Of a stretch of DNA of 64,000 nucleotides, positions 1 through 9,884 are shown piece after piece. A program made the position numbers and the translations under genes. How positions within the stretch are numbered: position 1 is the stretch's first letter; each line of letters opens with the position of its first letter. The stretch comes from Methylosinus sp. PW1 (lineage in GTDB: Bacteria; Pseudomonadota; Alphaproteobacteria; Rhizobiales; Beijerinckiaceae). The notes beneath the pieces were generated by a model. That model searched no databases and had not been told where the DNA came from. It saw nothing but the letters and a program-made list of their open reading frames with translations. Location of the stretch: the NCBI RefSeq assembly GCF_000745215.1, contig NZ_JQNK01000009.1:1674001-1738000 (forward strand), written 5' to 3'.

Positions 1-1040
1 TTCTCGTAAATATGCTGCTCTTCCGTCACCCGCAGGCAATAAGGCACTTTGATCACATAGATGCGATCGATGAAGGCCTCATTGTTGCGGTTGTTCTTGA
101 AGCTCTGCCATTCCGCCTCGTTGGAATGGGCCATGACGATGCCGGAGAAGGGAATTGCGCCGATATTCTCGGTGCCGATGTAATTTCCCTCCTGCGTCGC
201 CGTCAGCAGAGGATGCAGCATCTTGATCGGCGCCTTGAACATCTCGACGAATTCGAGAAGGCCCTGATTGGCGCGGTTGAGGCCGCCGGAATAGCTGTAG
301 GCGTCCGGGTCCGCCTGCGCGAGATTCTCGAGCTTGCGAATATCCACCTTGCCGACGAGCGAGGAAATATCCTGATTATTCTCGTCGCCCGGCTCGGTCT
401 TGGCTATGCCGATCTGGCGCAGACGCGAAGGCGTGATCTTCACCACGCTGAATTTGGTGATGTCGCCGCCGAACTCGTCGAGACGCTTGAGGCACCAGGG
501 GCTCATCAGCCCGTTGAGGCGCCGGCGCGGAATGCCGTAGCGCTGCTCGAGCATGTCGCCCGCCGTCGCCGGATCGAAGAGGCCGAGCGGGCTCTCGAAG
601 ACGGGCGACAGCTCGTCGCCGGCCTTGAGCACATAGATGGGATCGATCTCCATCAACGCCTTCAGGCGCTCGGCGAGCGAGGATTTGCCGCCGCCGACCG
701 GGCCGAGCAGATAGAGGATCTGCTTGCGCTCCTCGAGCCCCTGCGCGGCATGGCGGAAGAAGCTGACGATCCGCTCGATCGTCTCCTCCATGCCGAAGAA
801 TTCGGCGAAGGCCGGATAGACGCGGATGGTGCGGTTCATGAAGATGCGGCCGAGCCTCGGGTCGCGCGATGTGTCGATCAGCTCCGGCTCGCCGATCGCG
901 TCGAGAATGCGCTCCGCTGCGCTCGCATAGGTCTTCGGATTCTCGCGGCATAGATCGAGGTATTCGGAGAGCGTCATCTCGACGGCTCTTCTGCCTCTGT
1001 AGGACCTCGCAAAATCCGCAAAAACGTCGGAGTTCGTCAT
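1..1040 (-). CDS. prkA: PrkA-type serine protein kinase (3' part cut off by the window edge)
   Basis: The visible N-terminal 346 residues match PrkA/YeaG, a eukaryote-like serine kinase with an AAA+ module linked to starvation and stress adaptation. A GPVGGGKS P-loop lies at residues 113-120, after the family's N-terminal pattern (YASAAERILDAIGEPE near 38-53 and NRTIRVYPAFAEFFGM near 69-84). The ATG at 1040 gives the expected N-terminus. The C-terminal kinase part lies beyond base 1. The usual partners, yeaH and spoVR, would follow to the left outside the window. A sigma-54-like promoter lies about 135 bp upstream. Family assignment is firm; the phosphorylation target is not predictable from sequence. 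Confidence 0.93.
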   Translation of the reverse strand, partial: MTNSDVFADFARSYRGRRAVEMTLSEYLDLCRENPKTYASAAERILDAIGEPELIDTSRDPRLGRIFMNRTIRVYPAFAEFFGMEETIERIVSFFRHAAQGLEERKQILYLLGPVGGGKSSLAERLKALMEIDPIYVLKAGDELSPVFESPLGLFDPATAGDMLEQRYGIPRRRLNGLMSPWCLKRLDEFGGDITKFSVVKITPSRLRQIGIAKTEPGDENNQDISSLVGKVDIRKLENLAQADPDAYSYSGGLNRANQGLLEFVEMFKAPIKMLHPLLTATQEGNYIGTENIGAIPFSGIVMAHSNEAEWQSFKNNRNNEAFIDRIYVIKVPYCLRVTEEQHIYE

Positions 1041-1421
1041 GGGGCACCTGTCGCTGGAGCGCTATGGCTCACGATTCCCGAGACGGCTCGAAATCCATCG
1101 GCCGCCCTCTCGTCTTCGCCGTCGACCGCCCCACCCCTGTCGATGGCCAAAAGACCGAGCTCAGGGCATTCGAGGCAAGGTTTGTGCCGGTCGCGGCGGG
1201 AAGCTCGTCTCCTGTCATATGAGCATCATTGTCTGCTCAGGGTAGACGTAACGGTTGCGATTCCCTCTTCGCCGAGGGCGTCGACATCACTCTGGCGCCG
1301 ATCCCCGCTCCACACGGGCCGTCGATATCAACTGGGGCGCGATCGCTGATATTGGCGAAGTTCGGCGGCCGCGTCGACACCAATCCTTTTCCCGATGGTA
1401 AAGTTCTCGAGAAGGAGCGGC
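1041..1421. other. Intergenic region between prkA and zur
   Basis: This 381-bp gap holds the sigma-54-like site and a possible upstream dyad for prkA. Short open frames in it have no family resemblance and no convincing Shine-Dalgarno. No RNA gene or hairpin terminator was recognised. Confidence 0.6.
1175..1189 (-). promoter_or_regulatory. Candidate sigma-54 (RpoN) promoter of prkA
   Basis: On the minus strand the site reads CGGCAC-N5-TTGC, one mismatch from the -24/-12 consensus TGGCAC-N5-TTGC, with exact spacing. It points toward prkA, whose start codon is at 1040. An imperfect dyad (GTCTGC-N5-GTAGAC, 1231-1247) sits upstream where an enhancer-binding protein might bind. In E. coli the homologous yeaGH operon is known to be NtrC/sigma-54 dependent, which supports the call. 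No transcript evidence is available. Confidence 0.6.
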
Positions 1422-1862
1422 TCAGCCCGCTTTTCCCTCCGCCGCGGCGCAGCGTCCGCACAGGCCCGCGATCTCGACGACGCGCGTGCGCGGCTGAAAG
1501 CCGGCCGCCGCGGTGAGGCCGGCGAGGCCGCGCGTCAGCTCCGGGCTCGTCGCCTCGCTCACCTCGCCGCATTCGTCGCAAATGAGGAAGATCACCGGCT
1601 CGCCGGCCTCATGCGCATGGCCGCAGACGACGAAAGCGTTGCGGGAGGCCAGCCGATGCGCGAGGCCCTGGTCCAGCAGATAGCCGAGCGCCCGATAGAC
1701 CGAGATGGGCGCCGGGCGCTTGCCGCTCTCGTCGGCGAGAAGATCGATCATCTCATAGGCGCCGACCGGCCGGTTCGCCTTGGTGAGAATGTTCAGCGCG
1801 GCGCGGCGCGCCGGCGTGAGGCCCCGCGCCGTCGTCCCCGGCGCCGCTCGCTTGATGGTCAT
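1422..1862 (-). CDS. zur: Fur-family zinc uptake regulator (Zur-like)
   Basis: A 146-residue Fur-superfamily repressor with an N-terminal winged helix (PVGAYEMIDLL and SVYRALGYLLDQGLAHR, about 32-70) and a C-terminal metal-binding dimerisation domain. Cys95/Cys98 (CDEC) and Cys135/Cys138 (CGRC) form the structural zinc site of the family. The AFVVCGHAHEAGEPVIFLICDECG pattern, written here only as landmarks around Cys80-Cys98, is closer to Zur than to Fur or PerR. It is divergent from argG. No znuABC transport operon is adjacent, so the Zur assignment rests on sequence pattern alone. Confidence 0.8.
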   Translation of the reverse strand: MTIKRAAPGTTARGLTPARRAALNILTKANRPVGAYEMIDLLADESGKRPAPISVYRALGYLLDQGLAHRLASRNAFVVCGHAHEAGEPVIFLICDECGEVSEATSPELTRGLAGLTAAAGFQPRTRVVEIAGLCGRCAAAEGKAG

Positions 1863-1912
1863 GGCGCATTGTAGCGCGCCGCGGCCGTCCTGACGAGAGC
1901 GCCCGCGCCGGC

Positions 1913-1940
1913 TTGCGCGCGCGCGGCGCGCCTCTATAGT
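1913..1940 (+). promoter_or_regulatory. Candidate sigma-70 promoter of argG
   Basis: TTGCGC (1913-1918) and TATAGT (1935-1940) are separated by 16 bp. The -10 box has one mismatch to consensus. The predicted transcript start falls near 1947-1950, at or just before the ATG of the small upstream frame at 1950, so that frame could be translated leaderless. Confidence 0.5.
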
Positions 1941-1949
1941 CGCGGCGCG

Positions 1950-1994
1950 ATGCGCGCCCGCGCGAGGCGGCGCCGAAAGAAGAATCTCGAATGA
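1950..1994 (+). CDS. Putative 14-residue arginine-rich leader peptide upstream of argG
   Basis: The frame encodes [14 protein letters not shown] and stops with TGA. Six of its 14 codons are Arg (CGC, CGC, AGG, CGG, CGC, CGA). The last codons overlap the argG start as ATGA (1991-1994), the usual form of translational coupling. There is no Shine-Dalgarno, but the predicted transcript start is at or within a few bases of its ATG. The surrounding DNA is rich in CG dinucleotides, which yields Arg codons by chance, so the frame could be accidental. An arginine-sensing role in controlling argG is inferred. Confidence 0.4.
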   Translation: MRARARRRRKKNLE

Positions 1995-3238
1995 CCCGCT
2001 CCAAGAAAGACATCAAACGCGTCGTTCTCGCCTATTCCGGCGGCCTCGACACCTCGATCATCCTCAAATGGCTGCAGACGACCTATGGCTGCGAGGTGGT
2101 GACCTTCACCGCCGATCTCGGCCAGGGCGAGGAATTGGAGCCCGCCCGCGCCAAGGCCGAGCTGCTGGGCGTCAAGCCCGAGCATATTTTCATCGAGGAT
2201 CTGCGCGAGGAGTTCGTCCGCGACTTCGTCTTCCCCATGTTCCGCGCCAACGCCCAATATGAGGGGCTCTATCTGCTCGGAACCTCGATTGCCCGCCCGC
2301 TCATCGCCAAGAAGCAGATCGAGATCGCCCGCAGGCTCGGCGCCGACGCCGTCTGCCACGGCGCCACCGGCAAGGGCAATGATCAGGTCCGCTTCGAGCT
2401 CGGCTATTACGCGCTGGAGCCGGACATTACGGTCATCGCCCCCTGGCGCGAATGGGACCTGACCTCCCGCACCGCGCTCATCGATTTCGCCGAGAAGAAC
2501 CAGATTCCGATCGCCAAGGACAAGCGCGGCGACGCGCCCTTCTCTGTGGACGCCAATCTTCTGCACACCTCTTCGGAGGGCAAGGTGCTCGAGGATCCGG
2601 CGGAGGAAGTGCCGGATTATGTCTATTCCCGCACCATCGATCCTGAAAAGGCGCCGGACGTCCCGCAATATGTCACCGTCGATTTCGAGAAGGGCGACGC
2701 CGTCGCCGTCGATGGCGTGGCGCTCTCGCCGGCTGCGCTGCTGACCAAGCTCAACGAGCTCGGCCGCGCCCATGGCATAGGGCGTCTCGATCTCGTCGAG
2801 AACCGCTTCGTCGGCATCAAGTCGCGCGGCATGTACGAGACTCCCGGCGGCGCCATTCTGCTCATCGCCCATCGCGGCATAGAGAGCGTGACGCTGGACC
2901 GCGGCGCGGCGCATCTCAAAGACGAGATCATGCCGAAATACGCCGAGCTGATCTACAACGGCTTCTGGTTCGCGCCGGAGCGCGAGATGCTGCAGGCCTT
3001 GATCGACAAGAGCCAGGAGCTCGTCACCGGCCGCGTGCGGCTGAAGCTCTACAAGGGCTCCGTCCATGTCGTCGGCCGCGAGAGCCCCTATTCGCTCTAC
3101 GACAAGGAGCTCGTCACCTTCGAGGAGGGCGCGGTGGCCTATGACCATCGCGACGCCGAGGGCTTCATCAAGCTCAACGCCCTGCGCCTGCGCACGCTGG
3201 CCAAGCGCGGCGCCCGCGGCGCGAAAGCGAAGCCCTGA
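1991..3238 (+). CDS. argG: Argininosuccinate synthase
   Basis: Condenses citrulline and aspartate with ATP to argininosuccinate, the penultimate step of arginine synthesis in the cytoplasm. The 415-residue product has the usual bacterial length and the N-type ATP pyrophosphatase loop AYSGGLDTS near residues 14-22. It also carries [10 protein letters not shown] for citrulline/aspartate binding and [10 protein letters not shown] near the C-terminus. The ATG at 1991 overlaps the stop of the arginine-rich upstream frame. The preceding step, ornithine carbamoyltransferase, is encoded separately at 40.8 kb in this window. The gene is followed by a perfect hairpin. Confidence 0.97.
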   Translation: MTRSKKDIKRVVLAYSGGLDTSIILKWLQTTYGCEVVTFTADLGQGEELEPARAKAELLGVKPEHIFIEDLREEFVRDFVFPMFRANAQYEGLYLLGTSIARPLIAKKQIEIARRLGADAVCHGATGKGNDQVRFELGYYALEPDITVIAPWREWDLTSRTALIDFAEKNQIPIAKDKRGDAPFSVDANLLHTSSEGKVLEDPAEEVPDYVYSRTIDPEKAPDVPQYVTVDFEKGDAVAVDGVALSPAALLTKLNELGRAHGIGRLDLVENRFVGIKSRGMYETPGGAILLIAHRGIESVTLDRGAAHLKDEIMPKYAELIYNGFWFAPEREMLQALIDKSQELVTGRVRLKLYKGSVHVVGRESPYSLYDKELVTFEEGAVAYDHRDAEGFIKLNALRLRTLAKRGARGAKAKP

Positions 3239-3255
3239 GGCCGAGCTGAGAAAGA

Positions 3256-3288
3256 AGCGTTTCCGGTCGGACACGGGCCGGAAACGCT
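3256..3288. terminator. Hairpin after argG
   Basis: A perfect 11-bp stem (arms 3256-3266 and 3278-3288, AGCGTTTCCGG paired with its complement) encloses an 11-nt loop 17 bp after the argG stop. There is no T-tract, so it is either an inefficient terminator or a REP-like palindrome. A truncated third copy of the GAAACGCT word follows at about 3297-3304. Confidence 0.5.
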
Positions 3289-3389
3289 CTGGACCAGAAA
3301 CGCTCCCGCCTCCACGACTTCGCCTTCGATAAATCGAGAAACGGTCGCACTATATGAGGAAGTTCGGCTTCACACCCGAGGCTGATCCC

Positions 3390-4733
3390 ATGCTGCGAAC
3401 CATTCTCGTAGCGCTGATCGTCTGCCTCGCCCTCGTCGGCGGGGTGGCGACTGCGCTCCATCTCTACAACCGGCCGTCGGAACTGCGCGTCGCCGTGGTT
3501 CAAGGGACGCAGGATTTCCGCCTGCTCACCGCGGCGGCGCAGACTTTCTCCCATCAGCACGAGCCGGTGCGGCTGAAGATCACGCCGGTCGCCGACGCCG
3601 CCGCCGCCGCCGCCGCGCTGGAGCAAGGCTCGGCCGAGCTGGTCGTGGCGCGCAGCGACGCGCTGCCGCCCTCGGCGCAGGCCATCGTCGTCCTGCATCG
3701 CAACGCCGCCGTGCTGGTCGCGCCTGGCGGCTCCAAGATCAAGCGCGTCGCCGATCTGCGCGGCAAGACGATCGGCGTCGTCCAGGAGATCGCCGGCGGG
3801 CGCGGCAATGTCCGGCTGCTCGAGACAATCCTGGCTCAATATGACATTTCCGAGCAGGGACTTGCGACAGTCACGCTACAGCCAGCCGAGGTCGAGGCGG
3901 CGCTCCGCGTACACAAGATCGACGCCGTCTTTTTGGTCGCCATTCCGCAGATCGGCCCGGCCAGCGACGTCATCCGCAAGATCGCCGCGAGCGGAGCCAA
4001 GGGCAAGCCGCCGGTCTTCCTGCCGGTGGCGGAGGCAAAGGCGATCGCCAAGCGCTATCCGACGCTCGAGCCGACCGAGATCGTCCATGGCGCCTTCGGC
4101 GGCGATCCGCCCCGCCCGGACCAGGCGCTGGAGACCACCAGCGTCGCCGTGCTGCTGGTGGCGCGGCCGTCGCTCCAGGGGAATGTCGCCGGCGAGACGA
4201 CGCGCGCTTTTCTCACCAGCCGCTCGGCCATCGCCGCGCTCGCGCCGCTCGCCAATAATATGGAGGCGCCCTCCACCGACAAGGATTCGGTCGTGCCTGC
4301 GCATCAGGGCGTGATCGATTTCATCGACGGCGAGGAACGCGGTTTCTTCGACAAATACAGCGACTTCTTCTATCTCGGCGCGATGCTGGCCTCACTGCTC
4401 GGCTCGGCCGCGGCGACGCTCGCCAGCCGCATGCGGACGAAGACGCACGAACATTCCGAGCGGCTGATCGAGCGCCTGCTCGAGATTCTGCCTGCCGCCC
4501 GCGCGGCGCAGGATTTCGCCGAGCTCGACGATTATGAGCGCGAGCTGGACCAGGCGCTGGTCAGCTCCGTCGCGGATCTGCGCCTGCGCAATATGGACGG
4601 AACCTCGCTGCATGTGGTCTCGCTGGCGCTGGACCAGGCGCGGCTGGCGATCCAGGACCGCCGCCGCACGCTCTGCGAGGCGAAGGGCGAGGCCACGGTG
4701 ACGCCGTTCAAGAACATCCGCATCGCGGAATAG
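3390..4733 (+). CDS. Membrane-anchored TAXI-family (TRAP-type) solute-binding protein
   Basis: The N-terminus has a signal-anchor segment (LRTILVALIVCLALVGGVATAL). It is followed by a TAXI/NMT1-like periplasmic binding domain (LRGKTIGVVQE and LVVARSDALPPSAQAIVVLH are typical strands). A second hydrophobic segment follows (YLGAMLASLLGSAAATLA, about residue 330-350), then a charged cytoplasmic tail of roughly 100 residues. I prefer the ATG at 3390, which has GAGG 9-10 nt upstream, over the in-frame ATG at 3354, which has no ribosome site. No TRAP permease gene is adjacent, so the protein may sense a ligand rather than feed a transporter. Ligand unknown. Confidence 0.75.
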   Translation: MLRTILVALIVCLALVGGVATALHLYNRPSELRVAVVQGTQDFRLLTAAAQTFSHQHEPVRLKITPVADAAAAAAALEQGSAELVVARSDALPPSAQAIVVLHRNAAVLVAPGGSKIKRVADLRGKTIGVVQEIAGGRGNVRLLETILAQYDISEQGLATVTLQPAEVEAALRVHKIDAVFLVAIPQIGPASDVIRKIAASGAKGKPPVFLPVAEAKAIAKRYPTLEPTEIVHGAFGGDPPRPDQALETTSVAVLLVARPSLQGNVAGETTRAFLTSRSAIAALAPLANNMEAPSTDKDSVVPAHQGVIDFIDGEERGFFDKYSDFFYLGAMLASLLGSAAATLASRMRTKTHEHSERLIERLLEILPAARAAQDFAELDDYERELDQALVSSVADLRLRNMDGTSLHVVSLALDQARLAIQDRRRTLCEAKGEATVTPFKNIRIAE

Positions 4734-4762
4734 CCGCCCGGCAAAGGACGTTCCGATGACGG

Positions 4763-4783
4763 ATGTGCGCTGGCGCACATTTT
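4763..4783 (+). terminator. Rho-independent-type terminator after the TAXI gene
   Basis: ATGTGCGC (4763-4770) pairs perfectly with GCGCACAT (4773-4780) and is followed by TTT. It lies about 30 bp after the TAXI stop codon. The T-run is short. Confidence 0.55.
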
Positions 4784-5029
4784 CTGCGGGCGAGAACGCG
4801 TAAGCCGACCATGGCGCGCGACCGGATGGAGCACGCGATTTCGCGGGACCACGCCAGGTCGCCCCTAATTCAACGGCGCGGGGGCGCGTCGAATCGTGCT
4901 GTCGACCAACGACAGCCGAGTTCGGATGGCGGCTCGACGGCCATTAGGCAAATTGCGGCGAGCCAGATGGATGGCCGGTTCGGGTCATGCTCGTCGATAT
5001 CATTACCTGATCGCTTTACGGAGAATATT

Positions 5030-6211
5030 ATGGCGTCGGATCGCGACCTGCTCGCAATTGCGCTGAAACAGCACGCAATAAATGACCTGACACTTTTGAA
5101 TAAGGAGCTGGAGCAGCAGTTCGACAAATGGACCAATCGGCGAACCGGCTTTCTCGACCTGCTCGTCGCGGCCCACGACGACGCCGCCAAAGATCAAGCG
5201 GATATGCTGAAAGCGCACGAAGAGGAGCAACGTCGCTCGTGGGAACGATCGATGTTCGTGCTGCAATTGATCTCGATCGGCGCTGTCGCATGGCTCGGAG
5301 CCGCATTGGAGCTCAAGCTGGGGCCGAAACTATTTTCCGCCTATGGAGCCCCTCCTGTCGGACCGGGCGGTCTGCAGGTGTGGCTTCCCAAAAAGTGGCT
5401 TCCCCGAATACCCGATGAGTTCAAAGCGAAATGGTTCGGCGACATGGGGAAGGACTTGGCCGGTCTCTTCGTCGAAAAAGGCAGAGACAGTCTTGCTCCC
5501 GGAAAATCCGATCTCCCGCCGGATGAAAAGGGATCGGCCGCCACGATCGCATACTCGCCGAACGCCGCCGCCTTCGGGCAACGCCTTTGGGAAGAGGTGA
5601 ACAAGCAAAAGCGTGCTGTGACCAGCGCCGTGAATCATTTGGCGGAGGTTATGAACTCGTCGGCCACGATCGGCGATGCATTGGTTATGAAATTATATGG
5701 CCTGAATCCCCGGATCGCTCGCCAAAATCGCCAGGCGCAGGAAATCGCCGGATATAAGATGATCGACGATGCGCTGGATAAAGTTAGAAAAAAATGGGCG
5801 ACTGACTATTACTATTATGGCTATGAGCCGCCATCGCAGATAAATTGGGGACGCGTCCGTCGTCAAATCGAAAGACAGCTGTGGGCTATTTGGATTCTAC
5901 AGCAGAACTTCCACCTAGAAAAAGCAGCTGGAGTCTACATTATTTGGGGCTCATCCGGGGGCGTCTTGTCGAAGACGGGCGGGTTCGCGTCGGCGATCGA
6001 GGACAATGTCATTCTCGAACGCCTCTCTGCGCGCAATGCGGCTGTCATGTCCCTCATTCTCGAGGGCGTGGCGGACATGGATCGAGGCAAATTGCAAGAG
6101 CGGCTGGATACGCTCGTCGATTGGGCGAAGCGGCTGAATCCGAAGGAGGTCCAGGGAGCGCTGGAGGGAGTCGAGCGCACCCTCGGTCCGATTGGCGCTA
6201 TTTGGGAGTAA
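5030..6211 (+). CDS. Unrecognised protein of 393 residues, lower GC than neighbours
   Basis: I do not recognise a family. The ATG at 5030 has an ACGGAG ribosome site 6-7 nt upstream and is preferred over in-frame starts further upstream, whose translation is low-complexity. The first 70 residues are charged and probably helical. One hydrophobic segment follows (MFVLQLISIGAVAWLGAALEL, about 75-95). Then comes a Pro/Trp-rich stretch, a tyrosine cluster (YYYYGY near residue 259) and a C-terminal helical part with a YIIWGSSGG turn. Codons such as ATT, AAA and TAT are much more frequent than in adjacent genes, which suggests horizontal acquisition. It stands alone between a terminator and typA. 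Confidence 0.7.
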   Translation: MASDRDLLAIALKQHAINDLTLLNKELEQQFDKWTNRRTGFLDLLVAAHDDAAKDQADMLKAHEEEQRRSWERSMFVLQLISIGAVAWLGAALELKLGPKLFSAYGAPPVGPGGLQVWLPKKWLPRIPDEFKAKWFGDMGKDLAGLFVEKGRDSLAPGKSDLPPDEKGSAATIAYSPNAAAFGQRLWEEVNKQKRAVTSAVNHLAEVMNSSATIGDALVMKLYGLNPRIARQNRQAQEIAGYKMIDDALDKVRKKWATDYYYYGYEPPSQINWGRVRRQIERQLWAIWILQQNFHLEKAAGVYIIWGSSGGVLSKTGGFASAIEDNVILERLSARNAAVMSLILEGVADMDRGKLQERLDTLVDWAKRLNPKEVQGALEGVERTLGPIGAIWE

Positions 6212-6489
6212 GACGGAACGGCGCCCATCGCCGCGTGACGAACTTCGCAGAGCCGTCCGCGGGGCGCCGGAGGCAATCCTCGGCGGCTGCAACCGAACCG
6301 TCCCCGGGAGACCGCCAGCCTGAGCGTGCCGGGGCTCTGGGGCAAAAGCGCCCAACGAAAGCCCGCAACGCTTCCCATTCGCGTCGCGCTCCTGTATGAG
6401 ATGCCGCACTGCAAAAAGCCGCGGTCCGCCTCGCGCCCGAAAGGAGCGCCGGGCCGCGCTTCGCCCGCGAACCGATCGGCCCTAATCCC

Positions 6490-8310
<1,821 letters not shown>

Positions 8311-8323
8311 TCTCGACGCGCGC

Positions 8324-8489
8324 TTCCTTCTCCCGCCTGCGGGAGAAGGTGGCCCGGCGCAGCCGGGTCGGATGAGGGCTTCGGCGGTTCGCAGACTCTT
8401 AAAATGTAAAACGCACAGCGGCGGCCCGGACCCTCATCCGACCCTCGCTGACGCGAGGGCCACCTTCTCCCACGAGTGGGAGAAGGAAG
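8324..8489. repeat. REPIN-like double palindrome between typA and otsA
   Basis: Two inverted REP-like arms flank about 70 bp of unique sequence. Each arm carries a TTCTCCC...GGGAGAAGG hairpin. The left arm then has CCGGCGCAGCCGG followed by GTCGGATGAGGG. The right arm carries CCCTCATCCGAC, then CCCTCGCTGACGCGAGGG. It lies between convergent genes and may act as a bidirectional terminator. A second copy of the family, in reverse orientation, is at 54846-55026. Confidence 0.8.
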
Positions 8490-8495
8490 CGCGCT

Positions 8496-9884
8496 TCACG
8501 CCGCCAGCGGCATGCGGCATGCGCTGAGCGCGCGCAAATATCCGTCCATCCAATTGAAGGAATCATGCTTGCGCACGCGCGCCAGCAGCGCCGCGTGACG
8601 CTGCTTGCGTTCGGCGAGCGGCATCACGATCGCCCTCTGCATCGCATTGGCGACCTCATCGGCGTCGTAAGGATTGACGATCAGCGCTTCCTGCAGCTCC
8701 TCCGCCGCGCCGGCGAAGCGCGACAGCACCAGCACGCCGGGGTTCTCGGCGTCCTGCGCCACGACATATTCCTTGGCGACGAGATTCATGCCGTCGCGCA
8801 GAGGCGTCACCAGCCCCACTTGTGAGCCGCGATAGAGCGCCGCCAGAGTGTCGCGATCGACGCGGCGATGCAGATAGCGCACCGGCGTCCAGTCGAAATC
8901 GCCGAACTGCCCGTTGATCTCGCCCGACAGCGCCTCCAGCTCGTGGCGAATATCGGCATAGGCCTGCACATCCTCGCGCGTCGGCGGCGCGATCTGCATC
9001 AGCGTCACCGCCTTGCAATTCTGCGGATAGATTTCCAGCAGGCGCTTGAAGGAGCGCAAGCGATCCGGCAAGCCTTTGGTGTAGTCCAGCCGATCGACGC
9101 CGATGACATTTATGCGCGGCTCGCCGGCGCGATGCAGCCTCTCGATGCGCTTGGCGGCGCTCGGGCTCTCCGCCATGGCGGCGAAAGAATCGACGTCGAT
9201 GCCGACAGGGAAGACGGAGGCCGTCACCGTCTTGCCGCCGACGCGCACGAGATCTGGCGTCAGCATCTCGCCCTGCATGAAGTCGCACATGAAGCGCAAG
9301 AAATTGGCTTGGTCGGTCTTCGTCTGAAAGCCCACGAGATCATATTCGACGAGCGCGCTCATCAGCCATTCGTGCTCCGGCATGGCGCAGAGCACATCCG
9401 GCGGCGGAAACGGAATATGCAGGAAAAAGCCGATGCGATTGGAGACGCCGCGCTCGCGCAGCGCCGCTCCGAGCGGAATGAAATGATAATCATGCACCCA
9501 GACGAGATCATTGCTTTTCAGCATGGGCGCTAGCTTTTCCGCAAAGCGATCATTGACGCGGCGATAGCCGTCGATCGCCTCTTGCGTGAAGCGCGCGAGA
9601 TCGAGCCTATAATGATGCACGGGCCATAGCGCGGCGTTGGCGAAGCCGAGATAATAATCGCGATAATCCCGCTCGGTGAGCGGCATTGTGGCAAGCGTCA
9701 GCTCGTCGAATTTCACACGCGATACGTCGATCTCCGCATCGTCCGGCACGATCTCGCCATTCCAGCCGAACCATACGCCGCCGCGCTTGCGCAGAGCGTC
9801 GAGAATGCACACCGCGAGCCCGCCGGCGGCCTGGCTGCAGCCGGGATCGGCGACGCGATTGGAGACGACGACCAGGCGTTTCAT
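8496..9884 (-). CDS. otsA: Trehalose-6-phosphate synthase
   Basis: A GT20 glycosyltransferase that joins UDP-glucose and glucose-6-phosphate to trehalose-6-phosphate. The 462-residue product starts [11 protein letters not shown], as the family does. It contains [15 protein letters not shown] and [11 protein letters not shown] for substrate binding, [15 protein letters not shown] for the donor/phosphate site, and [13 protein letters not shown] near the C-terminus. The ATG at 9884 overlaps the upstream gene's stop as ATGA, with GGGAGA about 7 nt before it. It is the last gene of otsB-GH15-otsA and serves osmotic, desiccation or heat protection. Confidence 0.95.
   Translation of the reverse strand: MKRLVVVSNRVADPGCSQAAGGLAVCILDALRKRGGVWFGWNGEIVPDDAEIDVSRVKFDELTLATMPLTERDYRDYYLGFANAALWPVHHYRLDLARFTQEAIDGYRRVNDRFAEKLAPMLKSNDLVWVHDYHFIPLGAALRERGVSNRIGFFLHIPFPPPDVLCAMPEHEWLMSALVEYDLVGFQTKTDQANFLRFMCDFMQGEMLTPDLVRVGGKTVTASVFPVGIDVDSFAAMAESPSAAKRIERLHRAGEPRINVIGVDRLDYTKGLPDRLRSFKRLLEIYPQNCKAVTLMQIAPPTREDVQAYADIRHELEALSGEINGQFGDFDWTPVRYLHRRVDRDTLAALYRGSQVGLVTPLRDGMNLVAKEYVVAQDAENPGVLVLSRFAGAAEELQEALIVNPYDADEVANAMQRAIVMPLAERKQRHAALLARVRKHDSFNWMDGYLRALSACRMPLAA

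Noticed and set aside
376..1047. Minus-strand frame overlapping prkA
   Set aside because: It is one frame off the conserved PrkA sequence, which is intact from the ATG at 1040.
4784..5029. tRNA-like remnant or attachment site before the low-GC gene
   Set aside because: No cloverleaf, no T-arm consensus and no direct repeat flanking the gene was found.
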